This document shows, in pieces, positions 30,150 to 38,558 of a stretch of 64,000 bases of DNA; the first letter of the stretch is position 1, and each line of letters begins with the position of its first letter. The notes under the pieces were generated by a model. It did no database searches, had not been told where the DNA came from, and was given only the letters and a program-made list of their open reading frames with translations. Made by a program: the position numbers and the translations under genes. Source of the stretch: Roseovarius carneus (GTDB lineage: Bacteria > Pseudomonadota > Alphaproteobacteria > Rhodobacterales > Rhodobacteraceae); the NCBI RefSeq assembly GCF_020141465.1, contig NZ_JAHSPD010000001.1:496001-560000 (forward strand), given 5' to 3'.

Positions 30150-30925
30150 CAGCGCGCTCCAAACGGATTGTTAACGAAGCCTTGGAGCGCAGTCATCCAA
30201 AGGTGCAGCATCGTGGGGGCCAGTAAAAACAGCAAAAACATGCCTCCACCCACAATCACTGGCGCTCCCACAAAGATAACCATCATCTGCGGCATCGCCC
30301 GGTTAATGATCCCCAGCGTGAGATTGTAGAGCACCGAGACAATCAGAAATGGCGCTGCCAAGGCGAAGGCCAGCGCAAACGCGTCCCGCACCTGGGCCAA
30401 CCCCCATTGCGATGTCTGCGACGGGTCCGGCAATACCCCCACGGGAAAAAGCCCATAGGTGGCAATCACCATCGCCGCCACATGCACATGCAGATCCAAC
30501 ATCATGGCCAGCGCGAGCCCCCCCACAACCAAAAGATGGCCCATCGCGGGAAGCGGCGTTGCACCGGCATTACCAAACACCTGCGCAAGCGATGTGGCCT
30601 GTGCTGCGATAGAACCCGTAGTTTGCAAGGCAAGCAAGAACAGGCGCAGCCCGATGCCGATCATCAAGCCAATGGCCGCCTCAGTGATTGCCAACCAGAA
30701 AAACTGCGTCCCAAAAGGCGGCAGGCTGGCCAAGGTCGGCGCGGCGGCAGGCGTGACGATGATGGTAAACATGATGGCCAGCGCAAGTTTGATACGCACA
30801 GACACAGTCTGCTCACCAAACCCCGGAAAAAGCGAGATCACAGGCCCCACGCGCAAAAATACCACCAGATGCATCCACAGCACCTCCCGCGACAGCGCCA
30901 TCATCTCGGCCAGTGCAGCGCTCAT
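30149..30925 (-). CDS. fliR: Flagellar biosynthesis protein FliR
   Basis: A 258-residue polytopic export-gate protein with about six hydrophobic segments. It contains FLRVGPVISLFPGFGEQTV and VRIKLALAIMFTIIVTP, the conserved N-terminal FliR motifs. Overlaps flhA by ATGA at its start and flhB by TGATG at its end, so the three gate genes are one coupled unit. Confidence 0.95.
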   Translation of the reverse strand: MSAALAEMMALSREVLWMHLVVFLRVGPVISLFPGFGEQTVSVRIKLALAIMFTIIVTPAAAPTLASLPPFGTQFFWLAITEAAIGLMIGIGLRLFLLALQTTGSIAAQATSLAQVFGNAGATPLPAMGHLLVVGGLALAMMLDLHVHVAAMVIATYGLFPVGVLPDPSQTSQWGLAQVRDAFALAFALAAPFLIVSVLYNLTLGIINRAMPQMMVIFVGAPVIVGGGMFLLFLLAPTMLHLWMTALQGFVNNPFGAR

Positions 30926-33009
30926 GGGGTCACGACACCGACGAGCGAAGGGCGTGCATCAACACCGATTTCCTCAAATGACAGGACCGGGTTGCTGATG
31001 TTCTTCGCAGACAGCACCGTGCGCAGGAACCTGCGGCGCACCGTGGACGTGACAATGGCCGGAAAAATCCCCTGATCCGCGGCCCGCGCCACCTCGCCCG
31101 AAACTCCAGCTGTGAGCGCATTGAAAAGCTCTGGCGGCAAGGCGACATCAAGGCGGCCACGATCCTGATCAACCTGATAGGTCGAGAACGTCTCCTCCCA
31201 TTCCGGGGACAGTTGAATCAGCGGAAGTGTGCCATCGTCGCGCTGCAGATTAGCGACCAGTTGGAACCCCATGCGCTGGCGTACATGCTCGCAGATAGGC
31301 TCTGGTCCTTGATACATCTGCCGCGCCTCGGCCGTGGCCTCGATAATCAAGGGCAGATTGCGGATCGAGACCTGCTCAGCCAGCAAAAGCCGCAGAACCG
31401 CATGCAGCAAGTCCGCTGGCACACGCTCCGGGATCATCTCATCGAGCAGTTTACGGTTCGCTTCGGCGCGCGTGGGATCACTCAAATTAACCATTTCATC
31501 GAGTAACCGGCGCATCGCCTTCATCGTCAACAGCCTGCTCAGATTGCGGCGGATCACCTCCAGAAGATGGGTGGCGAGGATCTCAGTCGGGGCCACAACA
31601 GTCGCACCGGACAGTGTCACATCCTCTTGATGTTCGGGAGAGATCCAGCGCGCAGGAGCGCCGTAAACCGGCTCGGTCACCGTCTCACCGGGGGGCAGAA
31701 CCGCGATGTTATCAGGATCAAGCAGCAATATCTGGTCCGTGCGCAGCCGCGCACGGCCCTGCTCTACGCCCTGAACACGCACCGTATAACTGCCCGAGGG
31801 CAGGGATGGATCATCAGTCAGCCGAATTTCGGGCAGGATAACGCCGTAATGAGTCGCCACATGGGTGCGCATGTTCGCAATGCGCGCATCCAGCCCCGTT
31901 CCCGGATCCAGAACAAGGTTAACAAGATCAGGTGCGAACTCCACATGCACATCGTCAAGCTCAAGAATATCACCAAGCGACTTGTCGCGCGCAGGCTCTT
32001 CCTTTGTGCTCGGAAGGGTCACGGCACCTTCGGCCAGGCGCATTTTTCGGTGCAAATAGAACGCGGTGCCCCCAAGTGCTATCCCACCCGTCATGAACGG
32101 CAAAAAGGGCAAGCCCGGCACCAGCGCAAAGAGCACCATCAACAGCGCAACGGTCGCCATCGCAGCAGGATGCCGCCCAAGCTGGACGCCCAGCGCGATA
32201 TTGGTGGCACCCGTGCTGCCCCCACGCGCCAGAAGCAACGCGGATGCAATAGAGATGATCACGGCCGGGATCTGCGTAACCAAGCCATCGCCAACGGTCA
32301 AAATCGTATAAGTTTCAAAAGCCTGCCCAATGGGCATATCATGAACAACGATGCCCATGATCAGGCCCATCACAAGATTGAGCAACGTGATCAGAAGGCC
32401 TGCGACCGCGTCCCCTTTCACGAATTTAGACGCCCCGTCCAGCGAGCCAAAGAAGGTGGTCTCTTGCTGCTCGCGCTCCCGGCGCTCGCGCGCCTCCTCA
32501 TGGGTGATCGCGCCCGCCGCCATATCGCTGTCGATTGCCAATTGCTTGCCCGGCATCCCGTCCAGCGCAAAACGCGCCCCAACCTCGGCCATCCGCGCGG
32601 CACCTTTCGTGATCACCATGAAATTCACGATGAGCAGCACACCAAACACGACCAGACCCAGAAACACCGAACCATCCATCACAAAATTGGCAAACCCTTC
32701 AATGACTTCACCGGCGGCATCCGTTCCCATGTGGCCCTGCCCAATGATCAGCTTGGTCGAGGACACATTGAGCGACAGACGCAGCATGAGCGAGGCCAGA
32801 AGAATTGTCGGAAAGGCGGAAAAATCCAGCGGTCGTTCCACGAAAAGAGTAACTGTGAAAATCAAAATGGCGAGCGCGAAGGACGCGGCCAACCCTACGT
32901 CCAACACCCAAGAGGGCACCGGCAAGATCATCATCACGATGATCGCCATCAGTGCGAGAGCGAGCAAAACTGTGGGTTGGAAGAGGTCACGTGCGGAGAG
33001 CATCTTCAT
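30922..33009 (-). CDS. flhA: Flagellar biosynthesis protein FlhA
   Basis: A 695-residue export-gate protein with about eight N-terminal membrane helices (to residue 330) and a large cytoplasmic ring domain. The conserved FHIPEP-type segment ARFALDGMPGKQLAID and the charged DSDMAAGAITHEEAR lie on the cytoplasmic side between helices. The C-terminal domain with RRLLDEMVNLSDPTRAEANR (part) docks export chaperones. It starts one base after the transglycosylase stop. Confidence 0.97.
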   Translation of the reverse strand: MKMLSARDLFQPTVLLALALMAIIVMMILPVPSWVLDVGLAASFALAILIFTVTLFVERPLDFSAFPTILLASLMLRLSLNVSSTKLIIGQGHMGTDAAGEVIEGFANFVMDGSVFLGLVVFGVLLIVNFMVITKGAARMAEVGARFALDGMPGKQLAIDSDMAAGAITHEEARERREREQQETTFFGSLDGASKFVKGDAVAGLLITLLNLVMGLIMGIVVHDMPIGQAFETYTILTVGDGLVTQIPAVIISIASALLLARGGSTGATNIALGVQLGRHPAAMATVALLMVLFALVPGLPFLPFMTGGIALGGTAFYLHRKMRLAEGAVTLPSTKEEPARDKSLGDILELDDVHVEFAPDLVNLVLDPGTGLDARIANMRTHVATHYGVILPEIRLTDDPSLPSGSYTVRVQGVEQGRARLRTDQILLLDPDNIAVLPPGETVTEPVYGAPARWISPEHQEDVTLSGATVVAPTEILATHLLEVIRRNLSRLLTMKAMRRLLDEMVNLSDPTRAEANRKLLDEMIPERVPADLLHAVLRLLLAEQVSIRNLPLIIEATAEARQMYQGPEPICEHVRQRMGFQLVANLQRDDGTLPLIQLSPEWEETFSTYQVDQDRGRLDVALPPELFNALTAGVSGEVARAADQGIFPAIVTSTVRRRFLRTVLSAKNISNPVLSFEEIGVDARPSLVGVVTP

Positions 33010-33010
33010 A

Positions 33011-33712
33011 TCAGCTGCCCCCGTCCAAATTGATCAGAGCGGGCCGTCCGGCCCCAAGCGGCACAAGAGAGCTGTTTTTGTAGGTGGCTGGCATGGTTTG
33101 CAAAAAGGGAAACAAGTTCGCGCGTTCAGTTGGGGCCTGTGCAGCGATTTCCACAGTCTGAGATGCGGCTTCATTCAACGCGCGTCGTATACGCTCAAAG
33201 CGTCTGATATAGCGCTCTGCGAATTTTGGTGTTCTAGAATGATAAGCGCCAACGGCAGCCGTCCAGTCCCCAGTTTCATTGTAGAGACGCATCAGAAAGC
33301 CAGCGGCATATTCTGCGTTTGCAATGGGATCAAACATCTCATCGATCGATGCGAATTCCGTGCCGTGCCATCGGTAATTTATCTGGAAACATCCAACATC
33401 GAAGACACGCGCGCCACGAGAATAGTGGCGTTCTACGTATGCGCGTGCAGACGCCTCTGAAGCGAACCATTTTCCGGCCCCTTCCATATTCACGGTCCAG
33501 GGCCAAGGCTCCACCTCACCGCCGCGAGATCGGCCAGTTTCAGTCCGAGTAATGGCGCGTAGGATCGGTAAGGGAACACCTGAACTTTTGGCAGCGTTGT
33601 TCGCAGCATGATCACATATCTGATCTGTGCTCGCTTTTGCAGGAAGCGCGCACACGCCAACCAACGCGCCAAACAGCGCCAATGCAACGCACGATTTTGC
33701 CCGGATGGCCAA
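33011..33712 (-). CDS. Lytic transglycosylase, probably SltF-like for flagellar assembly
   Basis: A 233-residue exported enzyme: signal peptide 1-28 (ending PAKAS) and an SLT domain with the catalytic glutamate in ITRTETGRS (about 58), VFDVGCFQINYRWHG, and ANAEYAAGFLMRLYNETGDW followed by AVGAYHS. It should open the peptidoglycan for the rod. The placement just before flhA and the absence of a muramidase domain in the FlgJ-like protein suggest the role described for Rhodobacter SltF. The start codon appears to be TTG with GGGGAG six bases upstream. A C-terminal 60-residue tail lies beyond the SLT fold and could contact the rod protein. Confidence 0.8.
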   Translation of the reverse strand: MAIRAKSCVALALFGALVGVCALPAKASTDQICDHAANNAAKSSGVPLPILRAITRTETGRSRGGEVEPWPWTVNMEGAGKWFASEASARAYVERHYSRGARVFDVGCFQINYRWHGTEFASIDEMFDPIANAEYAAGFLMRLYNETGDWTAAVGAYHSRTPKFAERYIRRFERIRRALNEAASQTVEIAAQAPTERANLFPFLQTMPATYKNSSLVPLGAGRPALINLDGGS

Positions 33713-33804
33713 GGTCTTCTCCCCTCATAAAGGCACATTCTGCGCCTGCATGGCTGAGGGTAGGTAAAGCTGGTTTAGATTCGGTAACCAAGACTCTGAT
33801 AAAT

Positions 33805-36069
33805 TTACTCAAGCGTTGGCAAAACGCGCGCTCCCAAAAGAGCATCTATCGTTTCGCGGGCTGACTGACTGGACTCAAGCAGCGCCTTGTTACGCGCCAA
33901 CACACCAGCCGAGTCTTCCGATAGGGTCGCTACGCTGGCCGCAACCATGTCCGCTAGTGCCGGATCAGCAATGTTAACGGTCTGCTGCCACTCTTCGGCA
34001 AGCAATGCCTCGCGGAGTGCCGCATCCATATCACCGAGGCTTAGATAGATTGCGTGTGCTTCCAAATGCTCCCCCAGCATACTCAGAGCTCTGGCCCGCA
34101 ATCGATCAGCCCCGTCTCCTTCAACACCTAACAACTCAATCTGCGCCGCGCGTGGCGAGGATGCCAATATAGCGATTTCAGCACGCAAAAGCCGCCGCTG
34201 CTGCAAAGGAAAGCCCGTCGTGGAAGGCGATACAAACGGCCGCGCCAAATCTGCAAACCCAAGCGCGATCATCCGCGCTGCGACCGCATTAGCCGTTTCA
34301 GGCGAGACGCGATCTGCTGTCTGACTCAGTTCCGTCCCAATCCGCAAGAACGTCAGATCATCAGCATTATCAGTGAGCAGTCGAAGCATCGTGGCGAGAA
34401 TTGTGTCTTTTGCAGCGTCCGAGAGGTCTCTTTCCAGGCGGGTCGCTTCAGCCATCGCAGTGTCAAAATCCCCAGAGGCCGCCATAGCCTCAATATATGC
34501 GCGCGACAGAGCCTTGCCGAGCGGCGCATCACGATACTCATGCGCATAAGCCCCCGCCAGATCTGCCATCTCAGGCGGCACCGCGCGCCCAGTTTTCAGG
34601 CGAGTATCGATGCGCTTGACCAAAGCCTCAGCGGACCCTTCTGCGTTCGCATCCACGACGATTTCTAAATCCGCATCCGCACCCTCAGGCATACCCTCGG
34701 CAATAGAAAACTCAGCACGGGCGAGAGCCTGCTCTGCGGCAGGTTCCTCAGGAATTCGGTCAACAATTCTCAAAACACGTTCCGCAGCAGACGCCCGCCC
34801 CCCAGCAACAAGTTTGCGGGCCAACTGTGGGCCAATATGACGCCGCAAATGTGTGGGTAGTGCCATCAAGGCCCGCAAAACTGCGTCCATCTCAGCGGGC
34901 ATATTGGGAGGCAGTACCTCATATGACATCGCAGACCACAGCGCCACAGGCGCATCACAGCCGATCTGGCCGGAGAGGGTCGAAGATCGGGTGGCGCCTG
35001 TCTCCAGAATTTCTGCAAGTGCACCGTAAACTGTAGCCGTTTTCAAATCAACTTCGGCCATCCTGAGCGCTTGACGCGCTTCGGCTCCGAACCCAAAGAA
35101 CAAATACAGCCTTGCCAGATTCACAGCAGCGTCCGGCGGGGTCCGGTCAAATTCACCGCTCAGCGCCGCACGTGCCGCGCCAATTTGGCTTGCGAACGTT
35201 GTGTCAGAACCCCAGGACGCAAGATCAAAATATTGATCGCCAATACAGCTTTGACCGCTGGCAGTTTGAACAGCTTGCTTTGTAGGTTGCAGAATACCGC
35301 GGTCAACGACTCTTTCAGCATGAAGGTTGTTGTTGGGTGGCAATGCCTGAACAACTGGAGAAACGGCTGCAACCACTGAGGTCTGAGCCTGTGTCTCCTC
35401 ACGAATAGGGCGTGTATCAAGCAGACCCAATGTGGCCGCCCGTGCTATCTGCTGCGTCAGTTGATCTCGTGCAAACGACACGCGCTCAGTCGGCACAACG
35501 CCCTGCTCGTTCGGTAAAAGCACCTCAAGCGACGCCGCCGTTATTTGGCCCGCACTGCGCTCTGCCAAATCCACGGCAAACGACGCATCTGCTGGGACAG
35601 AAGCCTTGCTCTCAATGGAAGTGATTGGCGTCAAATCGGCCCCCATCACAGCTATAATATCCAAGGTATCATCCGGCGTAGCGCCAAGCGCCGTGCCCAA
35701 CTCAGGCGCTGCGTCCCGCACATCCAGAACAAGCATTGTCTGCGTCGCCCAAAACACATCTACCTCGCAGTCACACCCGATGCTCAGGGAGAGCCCCGAC
35801 ACCCCAGCGATTGGCGCAAACTGCGTCACTCGGTCCTTCGCTATGCGGGCAAAGACAGCACTTGTATCAAAGATCAGCCCCTCTTGGGCGAAGATCAGGT
35901 GCTGCGTATCCCCCTGATTTTCAATCCTAAAGGGAACTTGGCGGGGCATATCCAAAACCAAACGCGAAAAACCCTCATGCGCCCCGGAGCGCACCGTAAC
36001 CGTTTCTGCCGAAGCCATGTTGGCACTCATCCCAAGCACCAATCCGAGTATGAAAAGCACCCGCATCAT
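33805..36069 (-). CDS. Large periplasmic protein with AMIN-like start and helical repeats, in the motA operon
   Basis: A 754-residue exported protein (signal peptide 1-21, SANMASAE) that I cannot name. Residues about 22-120 look like an AMIN-type beta domain (VTVRSGAHEGFSRLVLDMP), which in other proteins binds peptidoglycan or secretins. A disordered Gln/Pro-rich linker follows near 240-270. Residues about 275-750 are helical and Ala/Glu-rich with TPR-like spacing. Its ATG overlaps the motA stop, so it is translationally coupled to the stator. A scaffold around the stator, like MotC or MotX in other bacteria, is a possible role but not shown. Confidence 0.75.
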   Translation of the reverse strand: MMRVLFILGLVLGMSANMASAETVTVRSGAHEGFSRLVLDMPRQVPFRIENQGDTQHLIFAQEGLIFDTSAVFARIAKDRVTQFAPIAGVSGLSLSIGCDCEVDVFWATQTMLVLDVRDAAPELGTALGATPDDTLDIIAVMGADLTPITSIESKASVPADASFAVDLAERSAGQITAASLEVLLPNEQGVVPTERVSFARDQLTQQIARAATLGLLDTRPIREETQAQTSVVAAVSPVVQALPPNNNLHAERVVDRGILQPTKQAVQTASGQSCIGDQYFDLASWGSDTTFASQIGAARAALSGEFDRTPPDAAVNLARLYLFFGFGAEARQALRMAEVDLKTATVYGALAEILETGATRSSTLSGQIGCDAPVALWSAMSYEVLPPNMPAEMDAVLRALMALPTHLRRHIGPQLARKLVAGGRASAAERVLRIVDRIPEEPAAEQALARAEFSIAEGMPEGADADLEIVVDANAEGSAEALVKRIDTRLKTGRAVPPEMADLAGAYAHEYRDAPLGKALSRAYIEAMAASGDFDTAMAEATRLERDLSDAAKDTILATMLRLLTDNADDLTFLRIGTELSQTADRVSPETANAVAARMIALGFADLARPFVSPSTTGFPLQQRRLLRAEIAILASSPRAAQIELLGVEGDGADRLRARALSMLGEHLEAHAIYLSLGDMDAALREALLAEEWQQTVNIADPALADMVAASVATLSEDSAGVLARNKALLESSQSARETIDALLGARVLPTLE

Positions 36070-36935
36070 GCCGCGTCCTGCTTGACGGTCTTCAAAGCCT
36101 CTTCCAGATCACCGAAGGAAGGCCGGCAATGGGTCGGCGTATTTTGGCGACCTACTTCGATGCAAATATTGGTCGCATGGTTATGCAAATTTGCCACCAA
36201 AACCTCGCGAATGAGCTGATAGAAATGCGCATCCTCCTCCACCACAGCCTTCACTTTCGCAGCAAACGGTCCGACAAACCCATAGGCTAGAAAAACCCCC
36301 AGAAACGTGCCGACCAAAGCACCACCAATCATCTTGCCCAAAATCTCTGGCGGCTGATCGATAGACGCCATCGTTTTGATCACACCCAAAACCGCCGCCA
36401 CAATTCCAAGAGCGGGTAAGCCGTCTGCGACAGTCTGAAGCGCATGACTTGAATGCATTGAATGGTGCAAGTTCGCTTCCATCCGCTTTTCCAGAACTTC
36501 CTCAACCTGATGAGGGTCGTCGTAATTCATGGAGGCCGACCGCAAAGTGTCCGCAATGAGCGAGACGACCTCCTTATCGCTTTGAATCTTTCGGTATTTC
36601 CCAAAGATAGACGAGGCGTCGGGCGCCTCTATATGCTCCTCCACTGACACGGGATTCTTGCGGGCGATATGAATGAGCTCAAACAGCAAGCACAAAAGGT
36701 CACGGTAATCCTCATGCTTCCATTTCGGCCCCTTGAAGACCTTGCCCATATCTCTCAACGTCTGCTTGACCGCAGACATATCGTTGCTCAGCAAAAAAGC
36801 ACCAGTCGCCGCCCCGCCGATCATCATCATCTCGAACGGCAAAGCCTTGAGGATGATGCCAAATTTGCCACCAGCCAGCATGTAACCGCCGAACACCATG
36901 CCAAAGACAATTACAATTCCCAGCAAGCCGATCAT
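36066..36935 (-). CDS. motA: Flagellar motor stator protein MotA
   Basis: A 289-residue proton-channel stator subunit with four membrane helices (two near 1-50, two near 165-225). It has the MotA-type motif ADGLPALGIVAAVLGVIKTM, and GGALVGTFLGVFLAYGFVGP. The cytoplasmic loop carries charged residues that contact the rotor. GGAGAG lies before the chosen ATG. Preceded by motE with a 71-base gap that contains a weak CtrA-like site, so it may have a promoter of its own. Its partner motB is 11 kb away. Confidence 0.96.
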   Translation of the reverse strand: MIGLLGIVIVFGMVFGGYMLAGGKFGIILKALPFEMMMIGGAATGAFLLSNDMSAVKQTLRDMGKVFKGPKWKHEDYRDLLCLLFELIHIARKNPVSVEEHIEAPDASSIFGKYRKIQSDKEVVSLIADTLRSASMNYDDPHQVEEVLEKRMEANLHHSMHSSHALQTVADGLPALGIVAAVLGVIKTMASIDQPPEILGKMIGGALVGTFLGVFLAYGFVGPFAAKVKAVVEEDAHFYQLIREVLVANLHNHATNICIEVGRQNTPTHCRPSFGDLEEALKTVKQDAA

Positions 36936-37006
36936 GCCACTCTCCACATATACCCTGACCACCACTGTGCCAGCGCCAGGTTAACAATCGTTGATCAGAA
37001 GACAGT

Positions 37007-37603
37007 TTATTCCGTAGGGGCCTCAGCGTTGCGCCCCGCCAGAACAACCGAGAAGCTATGTGCCGCCCCGGGGCTCAGACCCGCCATGATGCCCGCCGCC
37101 GCTTCGGGCCGCATCCGACCCAGAAAGCCCGCGGCAAATTCTGGATTCATCTCTTCGAAAAGTGCCGCGGCCTGTTTGGGTTTCATATTTTCATAAACTT
37201 TGACCAACCGCGAAATATCCCCTTCCGCCGCCGTGTCCGCCATTGAGATCGTTGCGCGCAGCTCTTCCTCCGCCATCAGCAGAGACGCAAGCTTGCGGTT
37301 GATCTCCTCGTCGGCAAGCTTCAGTGCCTGCATCCTCTGGATCATCGCCTCTTCCTGCACGCCTATCCGCGCCTCACGTGCCTGAAAACTCTCAAGCATT
37401 CTCTGCAAATCATCCTGGCTCTCGCATTGCATCGGCGCGGGCTCCAGCGCGGTCACATTGATCGGATCTTCCGATCGCGCCCAAGCCTCTCCCGCGCCGA
37501 GCCCAACGCGCAGCACGGCCGAGCCGACGAGCAGCCCCGCGATCAATATCAACGCCCCACGACCTGCACGCATATGGGGTGATTTTCTCTTCCCCGCGCT
37601 CAT
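37007..37603 (-). CDS. motE: MotE-like periplasmic motility protein
   Basis: A 198-residue protein with an N-terminal membrane helix or signal (about 15-37), a coiled coil (about 65-130), and a C-terminal MgtE-N/FliG-like helical module with VYENMKPKQAAALFEEMNPEF in pieces and GFLGRMRPEAAAGIMAGLSP. In Sinorhizobium, MotE is a chaperone for the periplasmic MotC. The helical MEMNP-type module also resembles FliG, which is absent here, but the exported position argues against a switch role. Starts overlapping the preceding gene by ATGA. Confidence 0.8.
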   Translation of the reverse strand: MSAGKRKSPHMRAGRGALILIAGLLVGSAVLRVGLGAGEAWARSEDPINVTALEPAPMQCESQDDLQRMLESFQAREARIGVQEEAMIQRMQALKLADEEINRKLASLLMAEEELRATISMADTAAEGDISRLVKVYENMKPKQAAALFEEMNPEFAAGFLGRMRPEAAAGIMAGLSPGAAHSFSVVLAGRNAEAPTE

Positions 37604-37971
37604 TGAGATGCCCCCATATCCTCGTGCCGACGAAAGACCGGGCCAAGCGGGGAGTCCGGCTCGGGCGGGGGAGGCGCTGCGGGGGTTTCGGGGATGTCAT
37701 GCATCGACGCCACCATAAGCTCCAACCGTTTGGCCACGCTTTCGGCCCGGTCAATCAAATTAACCAGTGATTCGTTCGACGCCCCGGCAGAAGCCCGAGC
37801 GGCCTGAAGCGTCTTGGTCAGATCATCCACCTGCATCGACAGCACCGCCACGGCACCGCCCACGCCATTTTCCAGATCATTGAACCGGCTCAGCCGCCGC
37901 GCCAGCACATAGCAGTAAAACCCTGCACCCAGAGCGCCGGCTACCAGCAAAATGTCAGCAATCATTTCCAT
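37600..37971 (-). CDS. Small membrane-anchored protein of the flagellar operon
   Basis: A 123-residue protein with one N-terminal membrane helix (about 4-24), a predicted coiled coil (about 30-90), and a Pro-rich tail (PAAPPPPEPDSP). Family not certain; the shape resembles the small DUF6468-type proteins seen in alphaproteobacterial flagellar clusters, as I recall. Lies between fliL and motE, 10 bases after fliL and overlapping motE by ATGA, so a part in motor assembly is likely. Confidence 0.6.
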   Translation of the reverse strand: MEMIADILLVAGALGAGFYCYVLARRLSRFNDLENGVGGAVAVLSMQVDDLTKTLQAARASAGASNESLVNLIDRAESVAKRLELMVASMHDIPETPAAPPPPEPDSPLGPVFRRHEDMGASQ

Positions 37972-37981
37972 GTCTTTGTCC

Positions 37982-38482
37982 TCAATTCAGTACGAATTCC
38001 ATAATCAGCAGATCATTGACCCGCTCCCCGCCTGTAACAATCTGCACCCGCCGCAACATTTGCGCGCGAAGCCGAACCAGTGCGGCACTATCCGACAGAT
38101 CGCTGGTCTCCAGCGCGCGCAGATAAGAATTGAGCACATCCACAACGCGCGGCATCAGCGTCTCAACCTCTGCTTGATAGGCAGGCACCACCTCAAGCTG
38201 CGCCCTGAATCGCAAATGCGAGCGTGTCGCACCACTGCCAAGCGTCACCACCAATGGCTCCACCGGCACATAGGCCACATCAGGCATCTCCCCGATCTGC
38301 GCGATGGTGTCGGGCGGCACCTCAACGCTCGCAGCATCCGATTCGGCGCCAAAGATCATCCCGGATTGGACCGCAAAAAAGCCACCACCCCCCCCTGCCA
38401 CAGCCAATAAAAGCCCGAGAAGCAAAGGTGTTTTTGAGGGTTTTTCGAGCACCTCAGCGCCCGCCTGTTCAGTATCAGCCAT
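37982..38482 (-). CDS. fliL: FliL-family protein, second copy
   Basis: A 166-residue protein with a cytoplasmic start, one membrane helix (about 18-40) and a periplasmic FliL domain with YVPVEPLVVTLGSGATRSHLRF (split), ending in a short conserved MEFVLN tail. This is the more canonical FliL, as it sits beside fliF. It shares little sequence with the 28-kb copy, so they are not a recent duplication. First gene of the motE-motA operon, divergent from fliF. Start chosen by an AGGTGA site upstream. Confidence 0.88.
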   Translation of the reverse strand: MADTEQAGAEVLEKPSKTPLLLGLLLAVAGGGGGFFAVQSGMIFGAESDAASVEVPPDTIAQIGEMPDVAYVPVEPLVVTLGSGATRSHLRFRAQLEVVPAYQAEVETLMPRVVDVLNSYLRALETSDLSDSAALVRLRAQMLRRVQIVTGGERVNDLLIMEFVLN

Positions 38483-38527
38483 TATCGTCACCTGCATGTC
38501 ATCTCGGCCCAACTTAGCGCTGAGGCA

Positions 38528-38542
38528 CTAACCGATTGTTAA
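38528..38542. promoter_or_regulatory. CtrA-like site between fliL and fliF
   Basis: CTAA-N7-TTAA, one mismatch from TTAA-N7-TTAA, in the 76-base divergent gap. It is 45 bases before fliL and 16 bases before fliF, so control of the fliL side is geometrically more likely. Confidence 0.5.
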
Positions 38543-38558
38543 GCCTGATGAGCCAAAC

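Noticed and set aside
31567-33033. Long plus-strand frame opposite flhA
   Set aside because: Antisense to flhA; product is strongly basic and low in complexity with no recognisable domain.
37007-37603. MotE-like protein as a substitute FliG
   Set aside because: It has the helical MgtE-N/FliG-like module but also an N-terminal membrane or signal helix, placing the module in the periplasm and not at the cytoplasmic rotor.
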